Assembly (NCBI GenBank): GCA_019749835.1
Contig: JAIEPJ010000138.1
Span: 1 to 41,892 of the forward strand
DNA: 41,892 nucleotides
Direction: 5' to 3'
From: Phreatobacter sp.
GTDB taxonomy: Bacteria; Pseudomonadota; Alphaproteobacteria; Rhizobiales; Phreatobacteraceae
The notes under the pieces were generated by a model that made no database searches, was not told the origin of the DNA, and saw only the letters and a list, made by a program, of their open reading frames with translations. A program made the translations under genes and the position numbers. This document shows positions 26,373-34,169 of this stretch, in pieces. Within the stretch, counting starts at the first letter, position 1; each line of letters opens with the position of its first letter.

Positions 26373-27977
26373 TCAGTTGCGGACGGGGATGCAGTCGAAG
26401 TCGCGGGACTTCAGGGCCCGGCAGGCGGCATCGGCGCCTGAACGGTCGAAGCCGGCGAAGCGGGCGCGCACCAGTGTCATGCCGCGGGCCTCGACCTTCT
26501 CGGTATAGGGATCGGCGGCACCGAGCTGGCGGCTGGAGGCCTCGCGGGCCTCTTTCAGGGTCTCGAGCGCGGCGGTCTCGGTCGGGTAGGCGCCGAGCTG
26601 GATCGACCATTCGCCGCGCCGCGTGGGGGCGGTATCGGCGACAGGCGCCGTGCCGGCGGCGGCCATCTGCACCGGGCGCGCCGAGACCGAGGCCGTGGTC
26701 AGTTGCGAGGCATTCAGGGTGCCGAGGACACCGGGACGCGGATTGGGGTTGCCGGTCGCGACCGGCGTGGCGACCGGGGCGGCGGACGGAGCGGCAGGCG
26801 CGACGGCCGGTCGGGAGGTGGTGGCCGAGAGGACCGCTGCAGCGACCGGCGGCGGTGCGGTCTCGGCGCGGATGACCTGGCGGTGCGGCTGGGCGCTGGC
26901 GGTGACCGGGGCGGCGGCGGAGGCACCGGTGGAAGCCCCGCCGCGGGTCTGGCCGGCGGTGATGACGGCGGCCGCCATCGGCGTGATCGGCATGGGCTCG
27001 GCCACCGGCTGGCGACGGCCGGGCACGGGGACCTGGGCGGCGACGGCGATGCGGGTCTGGGGGCGGGCCGGCTCGCTGGCACGGGCGATCATCGGCGCCG
27101 TGCGGTTGCCCGCGTAAGCGCGCGGGAAGGTGGCATCGACCAGCTGGCGCATGCGCGCGTCGCGAGCGCCGCCGGTGCGGCCCCCCATGACGACGGCGAC
27201 GATCTGGCGCTGGCCACGGCGGGCCGAGGTCAGCAGATTGAAGCCGGAGGCGCGGGTGTAGCCGGTCTTGATGCCGTCGACGCCCTCGACACGGCCGAGC
27301 AGGCGGTTGTGGTTGCGGAAATTCACCCCGCGATAGGCGAAGGAATAGGTCTGGAAATAGCGGAAATAGGTCGGATAGTGATCCTGGATGGCGCGGCCGA
27401 GGGTCGCGAGATCGCGCGCCGTCGTCACCTGGGTCGCATCGGGAAGGCCGGACGCGTTGCGGAAGGTCGTGCGGCTCATGCCGATGGCCCGGGCCTTGCG
27501 GGTCATCAGGTTGCCGAAAGCCTCTTCCGAGCCGGCGATGTTCTCGGCGACGACGACGGCGACATCGTTGGCCGACTTGGTGACGAGGGCGCGGATCGCC
27601 TCCTCGACCGTAATGGTGGAGCCGGCCCGGACACCGACCTTGGACGGCGGCTGGCGTGCGGCCTCGGCCGAGACACGCAGCGGGGATTGCAGCGAGAAAC
27701 GGCCGGCATCGATCTGCTCGAACAGCAGATAGAGTGTCATGACCTTGGTGACGGAAGCGGGGAAACGCTGGGCGTCGGCGGCCTCGGCATGGATCGTCTC
27801 GCCGGTCTTGGCGTCGACGACGATGGCCGAATAGGCCGGGGCATAGCCACCATAGCGCCGGGGACGCGCTTCGGCCTGCGTCACGGCGAGGAGCGACAAC
27901 GTCGCGGCCATGCCGGCTGCCACCATGAAGGTCATGCGGCTCCACACCGCGCGACCGGCGCCGTTCATCGTCGCCAT
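26373..27977 (-). CDS. D-alanyl-D-alanine carboxypeptidase (class A PBP) with SPOR domain
   Basis: This penicillin-binding protein trims the terminal D-alanine of peptidoglycan peptides in the periplasm. The 534-residue product has a signal peptide (about 1-37), then the active-site motifs SVTK (S75, K78), SAN (135-137) and KTG (237-239), all intact. After about residue 320 comes a long Ala/Pro-rich linker, and the last 80 residues form a SPOR domain (WSIQLGAYPTETAALETL), which binds septal glycan. The combination is typical of alphaproteobacterial DacF/DacC-like enzymes. The ATG at 27977 has AGGGG 7 bases upstream; a second in-frame ATG lies 9 bases later. Divergent from the phasin gene. Confidence 0.92.
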   Translation of the reverse strand: MATMNGAGRAVWSRMTFMVAAGMAATLSLLAVTQAEARPRRYGGYAPAYSAIVVDAKTGETIHAEAADAQRFPASVTKVMTLYLLFEQIDAGRFSLQSPLRVSAEAARQPPSKVGVRAGSTITVEEAIRALVTKSANDVAVVVAENIAGSEEAFGNLMTRKARAIGMSRTTFRNASGLPDATQVTTARDLATLGRAIQDHYPTYFRYFQTYSFAYRGVNFRNHNRLLGRVEGVDGIKTGYTRASGFNLLTSARRGQRQIVAVVMGGRTGGARDARMRQLVDATFPRAYAGNRTAPMIARASEPARPQTRIAVAAQVPVPGRRQPVAEPMPITPMAAAVITAGQTRGGASTGASAAAPVTASAQPHRQVIRAETAPPPVAAAVLSATTSRPAVAPAAPSAAPVATPVATGNPNPRPGVLGTLNASQLTTASVSARPVQMAAAGTAPVADTAPTRRGEWSIQLGAYPTETAALETLKEAREASSRQLGAADPYTEKVEARGMTLVRARFAGFDRSGADAACRALKSRDFDCIPVRN

Positions 27978-28280
27978 AGCGCCACCCCTGAACTCATCAC
28001 TAGCGGGGTCCGGGAGCCTTCTGGCGACCGGTCCGCAACCCTGTCCCTGGCGCACCGGGCGGGCGGCGTTTCGACCGGTCATGACAACCGACGGTCCCGA
28101 AGGACCGCCGGCGACGCGACACCACAATCGGCGATACGCAGCCGTACTCGGCACTGCAGCTCCTGAACCTCAGGGGCCGTTGACAAGCACGGTAAGCGGT
28201 CGCGGTTGCCAGTTGGTTAAGCGGCGATTCGCCGGCCCGCTTTCGTGTCCCGCAGGGCGCGGGCCTCTGCCGATCGGCAG

Positions 28281-28320
28281 ATGCTGCAGTGCAAAAAGGT
28301 TAATTGACGCAGTGCAGCAT
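28281..28320 (+). promoter_or_regulatory. Inverted repeat, probable PhaR operator of the phasin gene
   Basis: ATGCTGCAGTGC (28281-28292) and GCAGTGCAGCAT (28309-28320) are inverted copies that match at 11 of 12 positions with their centres about 28 bases apart. The second copy lies inside the spacer of the phasin promoter. TGC/GCA-rich inverted sites in phasin promoters are the known binding targets of the polyhydroxyalkanoate-responsive repressor PhaR in other alphaproteobacteria, so this is likely its operator; the identity of the repressor is inference, as no phaR lies in the window. Confidence 0.6.
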
Positions 28321-28332
28321 GAGGCCTATGAG
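28304..28332 (+). promoter_or_regulatory. Sigma-70-type promoter of the phasin gene
   Basis: TTGACG (28304-28309) and TATGAG (28327-28332) are separated by exactly 17 bases. Transcription would start near 28339, about 65 bases before the phasin ATG. One arm of the inverted repeat occupies the spacer, so a bound repressor would block RNA polymerase. Confidence 0.6.
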
Positions 28333-28405
28333 GGAGCCTACGTGCAGGTGCTCGGCGTCCCCGGCCGGGAAATGAGTTCGGCGGATTAGCGCAAGGAGAG
28401 CGGCC

Positions 28406-28744
28406 ATGGCCCAGAATTTCGACGACGTGCAGAAGCTCGGCAAAGACCATCTCGACAATGCCGTGAAGGCGATGACGGTCCTCACCAAGGGCTACCAGGC
28501 GATTGCCGCCGAGATGGTCGACTATTCCAAGAAGTCCTTCGAGGACGGTTCGGCGACCATCGAGAAGATCGCCGCAGTCAAGAGCCTGGACAAGGTCATC
28601 GAGGTCCAGTCGGACTATGCGAAGGCCGCCTACGAGGCCTCGGTCGCCCGTGCGACGAAGATCGGCGAACTCTATACCGACCTCTTCAAGGAGATCTTCA
28701 AGCCCTACGAGGCCGCTTTCGGCAAGCTCGTTCCGGCGAAGTGA
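28406..28744 (+). CDS. Phasin family protein
   Basis: Phasins coat polyhydroxyalkanoate storage granules in the cytoplasm. The 112-residue protein is almost wholly helical and amphipathic, with the typical phasin_2 pattern: VKAMTVLTKGYQAIAAEMVDYSKKSFE, then EVQSDYAKAAYEASVARATKIGELYTDLFKE, and the C-terminal KPYEAAFGKL. Length is normal for this family. AAGGAGAG ends 5 bases before the ATG. The gene stands alone between its own promoter, a likely PhaR operator and a strong terminator, so it is probably induced when the polymer accumulates. No PHA synthase is in the window. Confidence 0.92.
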   Translation: MAQNFDDVQKLGKDHLDNAVKAMTVLTKGYQAIAAEMVDYSKKSFEDGSATIEKIAAVKSLDKVIEVQSDYAKAAYEASVARATKIGELYTDLFKEIFKPYEAAFGKLVPAK

Positions 28745-28773
28745 TCGTTGCAGGCGCGAGCCTGCGACCCCGG

Positions 28774-28801
28774 GGCCCGGCGCATCGCGCCGGGCCTTTT
28801 T
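28774..28801 (+). terminator. Intrinsic terminator of the phasin gene
   Basis: GGCCCGGCGC (28774-28783) and GCGCCGGGCC (28787-28796) form a perfect 10-base stem with the loop ATC, followed by TTTTT (28797-28801). It lies 30 bases after the phasin stop and just before the end of the convergent gene. Confidence 0.92.
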
Positions 28802-28823
28802 CGTTCCGCTGCCCGGTTGTCCG

Positions 28824-30029
28824 TTACTGGGTCAGGCGCAACTGGCCGATCTCGGCGGCGATGCGCTGGAAAACCGGCACCAGTTCGGAGGCCGAACGGA
28901 CGTCGTAATACATCGACGGCGTCGTGGCGCAGCGGCGCAGCAGGGCAGCGTCACCGTTGATCACGCGGATCGTGTAGAGCCGGATGCCGTTGGCCTTGGT
29001 GTTGGTGCAGGCGAGGTCGGTGCGGGCGTCGATGGAGGTGCCGTTGGTGGTCCAGCGGTTCTGGGTGTTGTCGCCGTCGGTGAGCAGGATGATGATCCGC
29101 TCAAGATCCGGTTCCTGAACCAGGGTGCGCGCCGTCGTCAGCGGCTGGCTGGCGGTGAGCATGTGGAGGCCCCAGACCAGTCCGATCGTCACATTGGTAT
29201 TGCCGGCGGGTGACATGGCGTCGACCTTGGCCTTGAGCGCCGTCCAGTCGGTCGACAGCGGCATGATCGACGTCAGGTTGGTGTTCGTGCAGTTCCGTGC
29301 GGGGAAGAGGGTGGCCGGCACGCCGGCATTGGGGGTCGTGTCGGCGACGTCGTGGCTCTGGTCGCGGTCGGCGACGCAGCCGGTCCAGCTGTTGGGGGTG
29401 ATGCTGGTGCCTGCATAGGTGAGCCAGCTTTCATTCCTGTAGCTCGTCCCGAGGCGGACCTGCACGTCAAAGGGCACGATGCCGATGCGCACGGCATCGG
29501 GCTTGTTGGACACGATCGCCATCGTGTCGATCAGGTTCTTGGCCGCGGTCTTCAGCGCCGTCATCTTGCCGGAGCCCGACATCGAGCCGGTATTGTCGAG
29601 CACCAGGACCAGTTCGATCTTCTTGGTGCGCCAGGTCGCGCCCGCATTGCCACGGATCATGAGATCGCCGGCGCTCAGGATATTGGCCATCACCGGATTC
29701 AACTGACCGGTGCCGGTCACGAAGACATTGGTGTTGTCCATCGAGGCATTGATGACGAGGTTCGACATCTCCGAGGGGTTGATGTTGCCGATGACGAAGG
29801 CGCGTGCGGCGGCGGTGATATCGGCCGGGGGTTTGCCGTCGGCGACGAGCCGGGCGACGAAGAGGGCGGCGGCGTCGAGGGCCGCCTGCAAGCGCGCCTG
29901 CTGCTGTCCATGGCGGCTGAGATCCACCGCCGCGCAGATCATCATGAGGATGGGATAGAGGGCGACGGCAAAGGCGACGGCGATTGCGCCGCGCCGATCA
30001 TTCTTGAACCTAAGGATTTTGTTCCACAT
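28824..30029 (-). CDS. TadG-like pilus-assembly/VWA domain protein
   Basis: The 401-residue protein starts with a charged segment and one membrane helix (about 12-36: RRGAIAVAFAVALYPILMMICAAVDLSRH), the layout of TadE/TadG-type secreted or Flp-pilus proteins. Helical ARLQAALDAAALFVAR follows. From about residue 137 there is a VWA domain with an intact MIDAS, LVLDNTGSMSGSG (D145, T147, S149), and the later LLTDGDN strand. Four cysteines in the second half suggest disulfides, so the domain is probably outside the inner membrane. No other tad or flp gene is nearby. A possible promoter is TTGATT with a TTATTT-like box on the minus strand near 30080-30110. Confidence 0.85.
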   Translation of the reverse strand: MWNKILRFKNDRRGAIAVAFAVALYPILMMICAAVDLSRHGQQQARLQAALDAAALFVARLVADGKPPADITAAARAFVIGNINPSEMSNLVINASMDNTNVFVTGTGQLNPVMANILSAGDLMIRGNAGATWRTKKIELVLVLDNTGSMSGSGKMTALKTAAKNLIDTMAIVSNKPDAVRIGIVPFDVQVRLGTSYRNESWLTYAGTSITPNSWTGCVADRDQSHDVADTTPNAGVPATLFPARNCTNTNLTSIMPLSTDWTALKAKVDAMSPAGNTNVTIGLVWGLHMLTASQPLTTARTLVQEPDLERIIILLTDGDNTQNRWTTNGTSIDARTDLACTNTKANGIRLYTIRVINGDAALLRRCATTPSMYYDVRSASELVPVFQRIAAEIGQLRLTQ

Positions 30030-30207
30030 GGCGTGGCGACCCCCAATCTGCGACCGGGGGCGAGATTAGGCGACACGAAATAAGCATTCGGAATCGCGCG
30101 TGAATCAATTCTTGAAGTGTTTTTGCGCGAGAATTAGGGCTCTGTTTACCGTGATCTTCCGGATTCCGATACAGGCGCAGCGGAAAGACGCGGACTGCGG
30201 CGTGGCG

Positions 30208-30996
30208 TTACGTGAGGAGGCGCCTTGTTGCTTCCGCAACGTCATTCTGGCGCATCAAACTCTCGCCAACCAGCAGGGTGCGGATGCCCACCGCACGCAG
30301 CCGAGCGACATCGGATGAGACGAAAATCCCGCTTTCGCCGACGACGATCCGGTCGGCGGGAATGCGCGGCGCCAGCCTCTCGGCGGTTTCCAGCGTCACC
30401 TCGAATGTCCTGAGGTTGCGGTTGTTGATACCGATGAGACGGCAGGGCAGGGCGAGCGCCCGGTCGAGCTCGGCCTCGTCGTGGACCTCGATCAGTGCGT
30501 CCATCCCGTAGTCGGTCGCGGCGGCGACAAGGTCAGCCGCGAGCGCATCGTCGACGGATGCCATGATGATCAGGATGCAGTCGGCGCCCCAGGCACGGGC
30601 TTCCGCCACCTGGTAGGTGTCGTGCATGAAATCCTTGCGCAGCGCCGGCAGTTGGCAGGCCGCCCGCGCAGCGGTGAGGAATTCCGGGGCGCCCTGAAAC
30701 GAGGGCGCGTCGGTGAGCACGGAGAGGCATGCCGCGCCGCCGGCTTCATAGGCCCGGGCAAGGGCCGGCGGGTCGAAATCCGCGCGGATGAGGCCCTTGG
30801 AGGGGCTGGCCTTCTTGATCTCGGCGATGAGGGCAGTCGCCCCGGCCGCGATCTTGTCGGTGATGGCGCCGGCAAAGGATCGCACGGGCGCTGCGGCGCG
30901 GGCCACGGCATCGACCATGGCGAAGGGACGTGCGCGCTTGGCCGCGGCGATCTCCTCCAGCTTGTAGGCCTCGATGGTCTTCAGGATATCGGCCAT
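30208..30996 (-). CDS. trpC: Indole-3-glycerol phosphate synthase
   Basis: TrpC closes the indole ring, turning carboxyphenylamino-deoxyribulose phosphate into indole-3-glycerol phosphate. The 262-residue (beta/alpha)8 protein contains [14 protein letters not shown] (58-71, including the catalytic lysine area), LRKDF (119-123), the strand-ending [10 protein letters not shown] and VGESGI near the phosphate site. The ATG at 30996 begins 4 bases after the trpD stop; no clear Shine-Dalgarno exists, so translation is probably coupled. trpC is the last gene of the cluster, whereas in many rhizobia moaC and moeA follow directly. Confidence 0.97.
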   Translation of the reverse strand: MADILKTIEAYKLEEIAAAKRARPFAMVDAVARAAAPVRSFAGAITDKIAAGATALIAEIKKASPSKGLIRADFDPPALARAYEAGGAACLSVLTDAPSFQGAPEFLTAARAACQLPALRKDFMHDTYQVAEARAWGADCILIIMASVDDALAADLVAAATDYGMDALIEVHDEAELDRALALPCRLIGINNRNLRTFEVTLETAERLAPRIPADRIVVGESGIFVSSDVARLRAVGIRTLLVGESLMRQNDVAEATRRLLT

Positions 30997-31000
30997 GGGA

Positions 31001-32017
31001 TCAGGCCGTTGCCGAGATGGCGACGAGGCGGTCGAGCGTCTTCGCCGCGGCACCGGTGTCGATTGCCGCCGTGGCCATGGCGAAGCCATCGGGCAAGGTA
31101 GCGGCGCGGCCCGAGACGACCAGTGCCGCAGCTGCATTGAGCGCTGCGACGTCGCGATAGGCATTGCGGGCGCCGGTGAGAACGGCGCGCAGCTGCATGG
31201 CGTTGTGGGCGGCATCGCCGCCCTTGAGGTCGCCGGGCTGGCAGAGGCCGAGGCCGACATCCGAGGGATGGACGGTGAAGCTGGTGACGCGGCCGCCCTT
31301 GAGTTCGGCGACGGCGCTCGGGCCGGTTCCCGTCACCTCGTCGAGGCCGTCCGAGCCGTGGACCACCCAGGCATGGGTGGAGCCGAGATTGGCCAGCACG
31401 GCCGCCAGGGGCTCGACCCATTGGCCGGAGAAGACGCCGACCATCTGCCGCTTCACGCCGGCGGGGTTCGACAGCGGGCCCAGCAGGTTGAAGATGGTGC
31501 GGGTGCCAAGCTCCACGCGGGTCGGGCCGACATGTTTCATGGCGGGGTGGTGCGCCGGGGCAAACATGAAGCCGATACCCGCCTCGCGGATGCAGCGGGC
31601 GATGCCGTCGGGTGCGAGGTCGATCTTCACGCCGAGGGCCATCAGGCAGTCGGCCGCGCCGGAGCGGGACGACAGGGCGCGGTTGCCGTGCTTGGCGACG
31701 GGCACGCCGGCGCCGGCGACGATGAGGGCGGCGCAGGTGGAGATGTTGAGGGAGTGGGAGGCATCGCCGCCGGTGCCGACCACGTCGACCGCATCGGCGG
31801 GCGCCTCGACCCGGACCATCCTGGCGCGCATGGTGGCGACTGCCGCGGTGATCTCGTCGACCGTCTCGCCGCGCACGCGCAGCGCCATCAGGAAGCCGCC
31901 GATCTGCGAGGGCGTGGCATTGCCCGACATGATCTGGTCGAAGGCGGCGGAGGCCTCGTCGCGCGTCAGCGGCGTGCCGGTCGCCGCCTTGGCGATCAGG
32001 CTCTTGAACTGTTCCAT
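31001..32017 (-). CDS. trpD: Anthranilate phosphoribosyltransferase
   Basis: TrpD joins anthranilate to phosphoribosyl pyrophosphate, the second step of tryptophan synthesis. The 338-residue protein has the PRPP-binding [14 protein letters not shown] (81-94) and [15 protein letters not shown] (109-123), and an [31 protein letters not shown] stretch that is characteristic of the family. Length is normal. The ATG at 32017 overlaps the trpG stop (TGATG), fixing this start against a longer frame that begins 27 bases upstream. trpC follows after 4 bases. Confidence 0.97.
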   Translation of the reverse strand: MEQFKSLIAKAATGTPLTRDEASAAFDQIMSGNATPSQIGGFLMALRVRGETVDEITAAVATMRARMVRVEAPADAVDVVGTGGDASHSLNISTCAALIVAGAGVPVAKHGNRALSSRSGAADCLMALGVKIDLAPDGIARCIREAGIGFMFAPAHHPAMKHVGPTRVELGTRTIFNLLGPLSNPAGVKRQMVGVFSGQWVEPLAAVLANLGSTHAWVVHGSDGLDEVTGTGPSAVAELKGGRVTSFTVHPSDVGLGLCQPGDLKGGDAAHNAMQLRAVLTGARNAYRDVAALNAAAALVVSGRAATLPDGFAMATAAIDTGAAAKTLDRLVAISATA

Positions 32018-32631
32018 CAGCGGCGTCCCTGGCTGCGGTTCCAAGCGGCCGCGATGTCGAGGAAGGTGGCGATCATGCGGTGCCCGTGCTCGGAGGCGAT
32101 GCTCTCGGGGTGGAACTGCACGCCGTGAACGGGCCGCGAGCGGTGCATCAGCCCCTGGACGACGCCATCCTCGGATTGCGCGGTGATCTCCAGATCGTCG
32201 GGCCAGGTGGCACGGTCGACGGTCAGCGAGTGATAGCGCGTCGCCTGGAAGGGGCCGTTGATGCCGCGGAAGACGCTGCGGCCCTCGTGGGAAATGGTCG
32301 ACATCTTGCCGTGCATGGGCTTCGGCGCGCGGATCACGGTCCCGCCGAAGCTCTGGCCCATGGCCTGGTGACCGAGGCAGACGCCAAAGATCGGGATGCG
32401 GTCGGAGGCCTTGGCGATGAGATCGAGGCAGATGCCGGCCTCGTTCGGCGTGCAGGGGCCGGGCGAAAGCACGATGGCGTCGGGATCAGAGGCGATCACG
32501 GCATCGGCGGTGGTCTTGTCATTGCGGATGACGGTGACCTCGGGCCTGACCCCGCCAATCTCCTGGCCGCCGATATAGTGGACGAGATTCCAGGTGAAGC
32601 TGTCATAATTGTCGATGAGGGTGATCTTCAC
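32017..32631 (-). CDS. trpG: Anthranilate synthase component II (glutamine amidotransferase)
   Basis: TrpG releases ammonia from glutamine for TrpE. The 204-residue class I amidotransferase has the nucleophile C85 in [10 protein letters not shown] and the catalytic H174 and E176 in [19 protein letters not shown] is the oxyanion-strand motif. The GTG start at 32631 overlaps the trpE stop by 4 bases (GTGA) and has GGAGGGG upstream, so it is a firm choice. trpE and trpG are separate genes here, whereas many rhizobia have a fused trpE(G). Confidence 0.96.
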   Translation of the reverse strand: MKITLIDNYDSFTWNLVHYIGGQEIGGVRPEVTVIRNDKTTADAVIASDPDAIVLSPGPCTPNEAGICLDLIAKASDRIPIFGVCLGHQAMGQSFGGTVIRAPKPMHGKMSTISHEGRSVFRGINGPFQATRYHSLTVDRATWPDDLEITAQSEDGVVQGLMHRSRPVHGVQFHPESIASEHGHRMIATFLDIAAAWNRSQGRR

Positions 32632-34145
32632 TGGCCCCTCCCGACGCGGGCCGCCGTCTTCACCGCCTCGTCGGCGGCATGGACCAGGGCCTTGGCCTTG
32701 TTGACGCACTCGGCCTGTTCCATGGCATTGACGCTGTCGGCGACGATGCCGGCGCCGGCCTGGACATACATCTGCCCGTCCTTGACCACAGCGGTGCGCA
32801 GAACGATGCAGGTGTCCATGGCCCCCGTGGCGGAGAAATAGCCGACGCAACCCGCGTAGATCCCGCGTTTTTCCTTCTCCAGCTCGTCGATGATCTGCAT
32901 GGCGCGCACCTTGGGCGCACCGGACACCGTTCCGGCGGGAAAGCCGGCGGCGAGGGCATCGATCAGGTCGTGCTGCGGGTCGAGCTCGCCCTCGACGTTC
33001 GAGACGATGTGCATGACGTGGGAATAGTGCTCAAGGAAGAACTTGTCGGTGACCTCCACGGTGCCGATCTGCGCGACCCGGCCGACATCGTTGCGGCCGA
33101 GATCGAGGAGCATGAGGTGCTCCGAGCGCTCCTTGGGATCGGCAAGCAGTTCCTCGCCGAGGCGCTTGTCGTCGGCGGGCGTGGCACCGCGCGGCCGCGT
33201 GCCGGCGATCGGGCGGATGGTGACGCGGCCATCGCGCACCCGCACCAGGATTTCCGGCGAGGACCCGGCGACCGAGAAGCCGTCGAAAGCGAGATAGTAG
33301 AGGAAGGGCGAAGGATTGACCCGCCGCAGCGCCCGGTAGAGCGAGAAGGGTGGCAGGGTGAAGGGCGTCGAGAAGCGCTGCGACAGCACGACCTGGAAGA
33401 TGTCGCCGGCCGCGATGTAGTCCTTGGCCCGGTCGACCATGGCGGAGTAATCCGCTTCGGGCGTGTTGGAAACGAGGCCCGCCATGATCTCGGCGTGGTC
33501 GGGCAGGGGGGTCTGCTTGTCGAGCGGCCCGTCGAGGGCGTCGAGCACCGCGCCGAGCCGGTTGACGGCCTGGTCATAGGCCTGTTTCGCGCTCTGGCCG
33601 GCCTGCGGGCGTACCGGCGTCACCACGGTGATCTGGTCCTTCACCGCATCGAAGACGAGGACGACGGTCGGGCGGATGAAAAGCGCGTCGGCAAGGCCGA
33701 GGGGGTCCGGCGGCACGTTCGGCAGGTGCTCCATCTGCCGCACCATGTCGTAGCCGAGATAGCCGAAGACGCCGGCCGCCATGGGCGGCAGCGTCTCGGG
33801 AATGGCAATGCGGCTGTCGGCGAGCAGCTTGCGCAACTCGGTCAGCGGCGCCTCGGGCAGGGGCACGAAGGCATTGCGGTCGGCGCCGGGGCGGCGGTTG
33901 ATCTCGGCCACCGACCCGCGGCAGCGCCAGATCAGGTCCGGCTCCATGCCGAGGATCGAATAGCGCCCCTTGATGGCGCCGCCTTCGACCGATTCGAGCA
34001 GGAAGGCATTGGTGCGCGACCCGGCGATCTTCAGATAGGCGGAAACCGGCGTCTCCAGATCGGACACCAGCGTCGTCCACACCACCTGCGGCTGACCCGC
34101 GGCGTGGAGGGGCTGGAAGGCCTCGAAGGCCGGTTCGATCTGCAT
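32628..34145 (-). CDS. trpE: Anthranilate synthase component I
   Basis: TrpE makes anthranilate from chorismate and ammonia, the first committed step of tryptophan synthesis. The 505-residue protein shows the tryptophan feedback site motif LLES near residue 50 (NAFLLESVEGG), the chorismate-binding PIAGTRPRG, LVSNVEGELDP region and the C-terminal AGAGIVADS. Length is normal. The ATG at 34145 lies 24 bases after the stop of the ppiD-like gene and the stop overlaps the trpG start. With only 24 bases upstream, there is no room for a trp leader peptide, so feedback inhibition rather than attenuation at this point is likely. Confidence 0.97.
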   Translation of the reverse strand: MQIEPAFEAFQPLHAAGQPQVVWTTLVSDLETPVSAYLKIAGSRTNAFLLESVEGGAIKGRYSILGMEPDLIWRCRGSVAEINRRPGADRNAFVPLPEAPLTELRKLLADSRIAIPETLPPMAAGVFGYLGYDMVRQMEHLPNVPPDPLGLADALFIRPTVVLVFDAVKDQITVVTPVRPQAGQSAKQAYDQAVNRLGAVLDALDGPLDKQTPLPDHAEIMAGLVSNTPEADYSAMVDRAKDYIAAGDIFQVVLSQRFSTPFTLPPFSLYRALRRVNPSPFLYYLAFDGFSVAGSSPEILVRVRDGRVTIRPIAGTRPRGATPADDKRLGEELLADPKERSEHLMLLDLGRNDVGRVAQIGTVEVTDKFFLEHYSHVMHIVSNVEGELDPQHDLIDALAAGFPAGTVSGAPKVRAMQIIDELEKEKRGIYAGCVGYFSATGAMDTCIVLRTAVVKDGQMYVQAGAGIVADSVNAMEQAECVNKAKALVHAADEAVKTAARVGRGQ

Positions 34146-34169
34146 GACGTCCTCGTTGTCGCTGCCGCC

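Larger units (their letters stand above)
27978..28405. other. 428-bp divergent intergenic region, carboxypeptidase / phasin
   Basis: The region contains no gene. It holds the promoter of the minus-strand carboxypeptidase, which I could not pinpoint, and the phasin promoter and operator annotated separately. A perfect hairpin with loop CGAA, CGGTCC (28092-28097) and GGACCG (28102-28107), lies about 115 bases upstream of the carboxypeptidase start. Confidence 0.5.

Noticed and set aside
34146-34169. A trp leader peptide or attenuator ahead of trpE
   Set aside because: Only 24 bases separate trpE from the ppiD-like gene, and there are no Trp codon runs or terminator hairpins.
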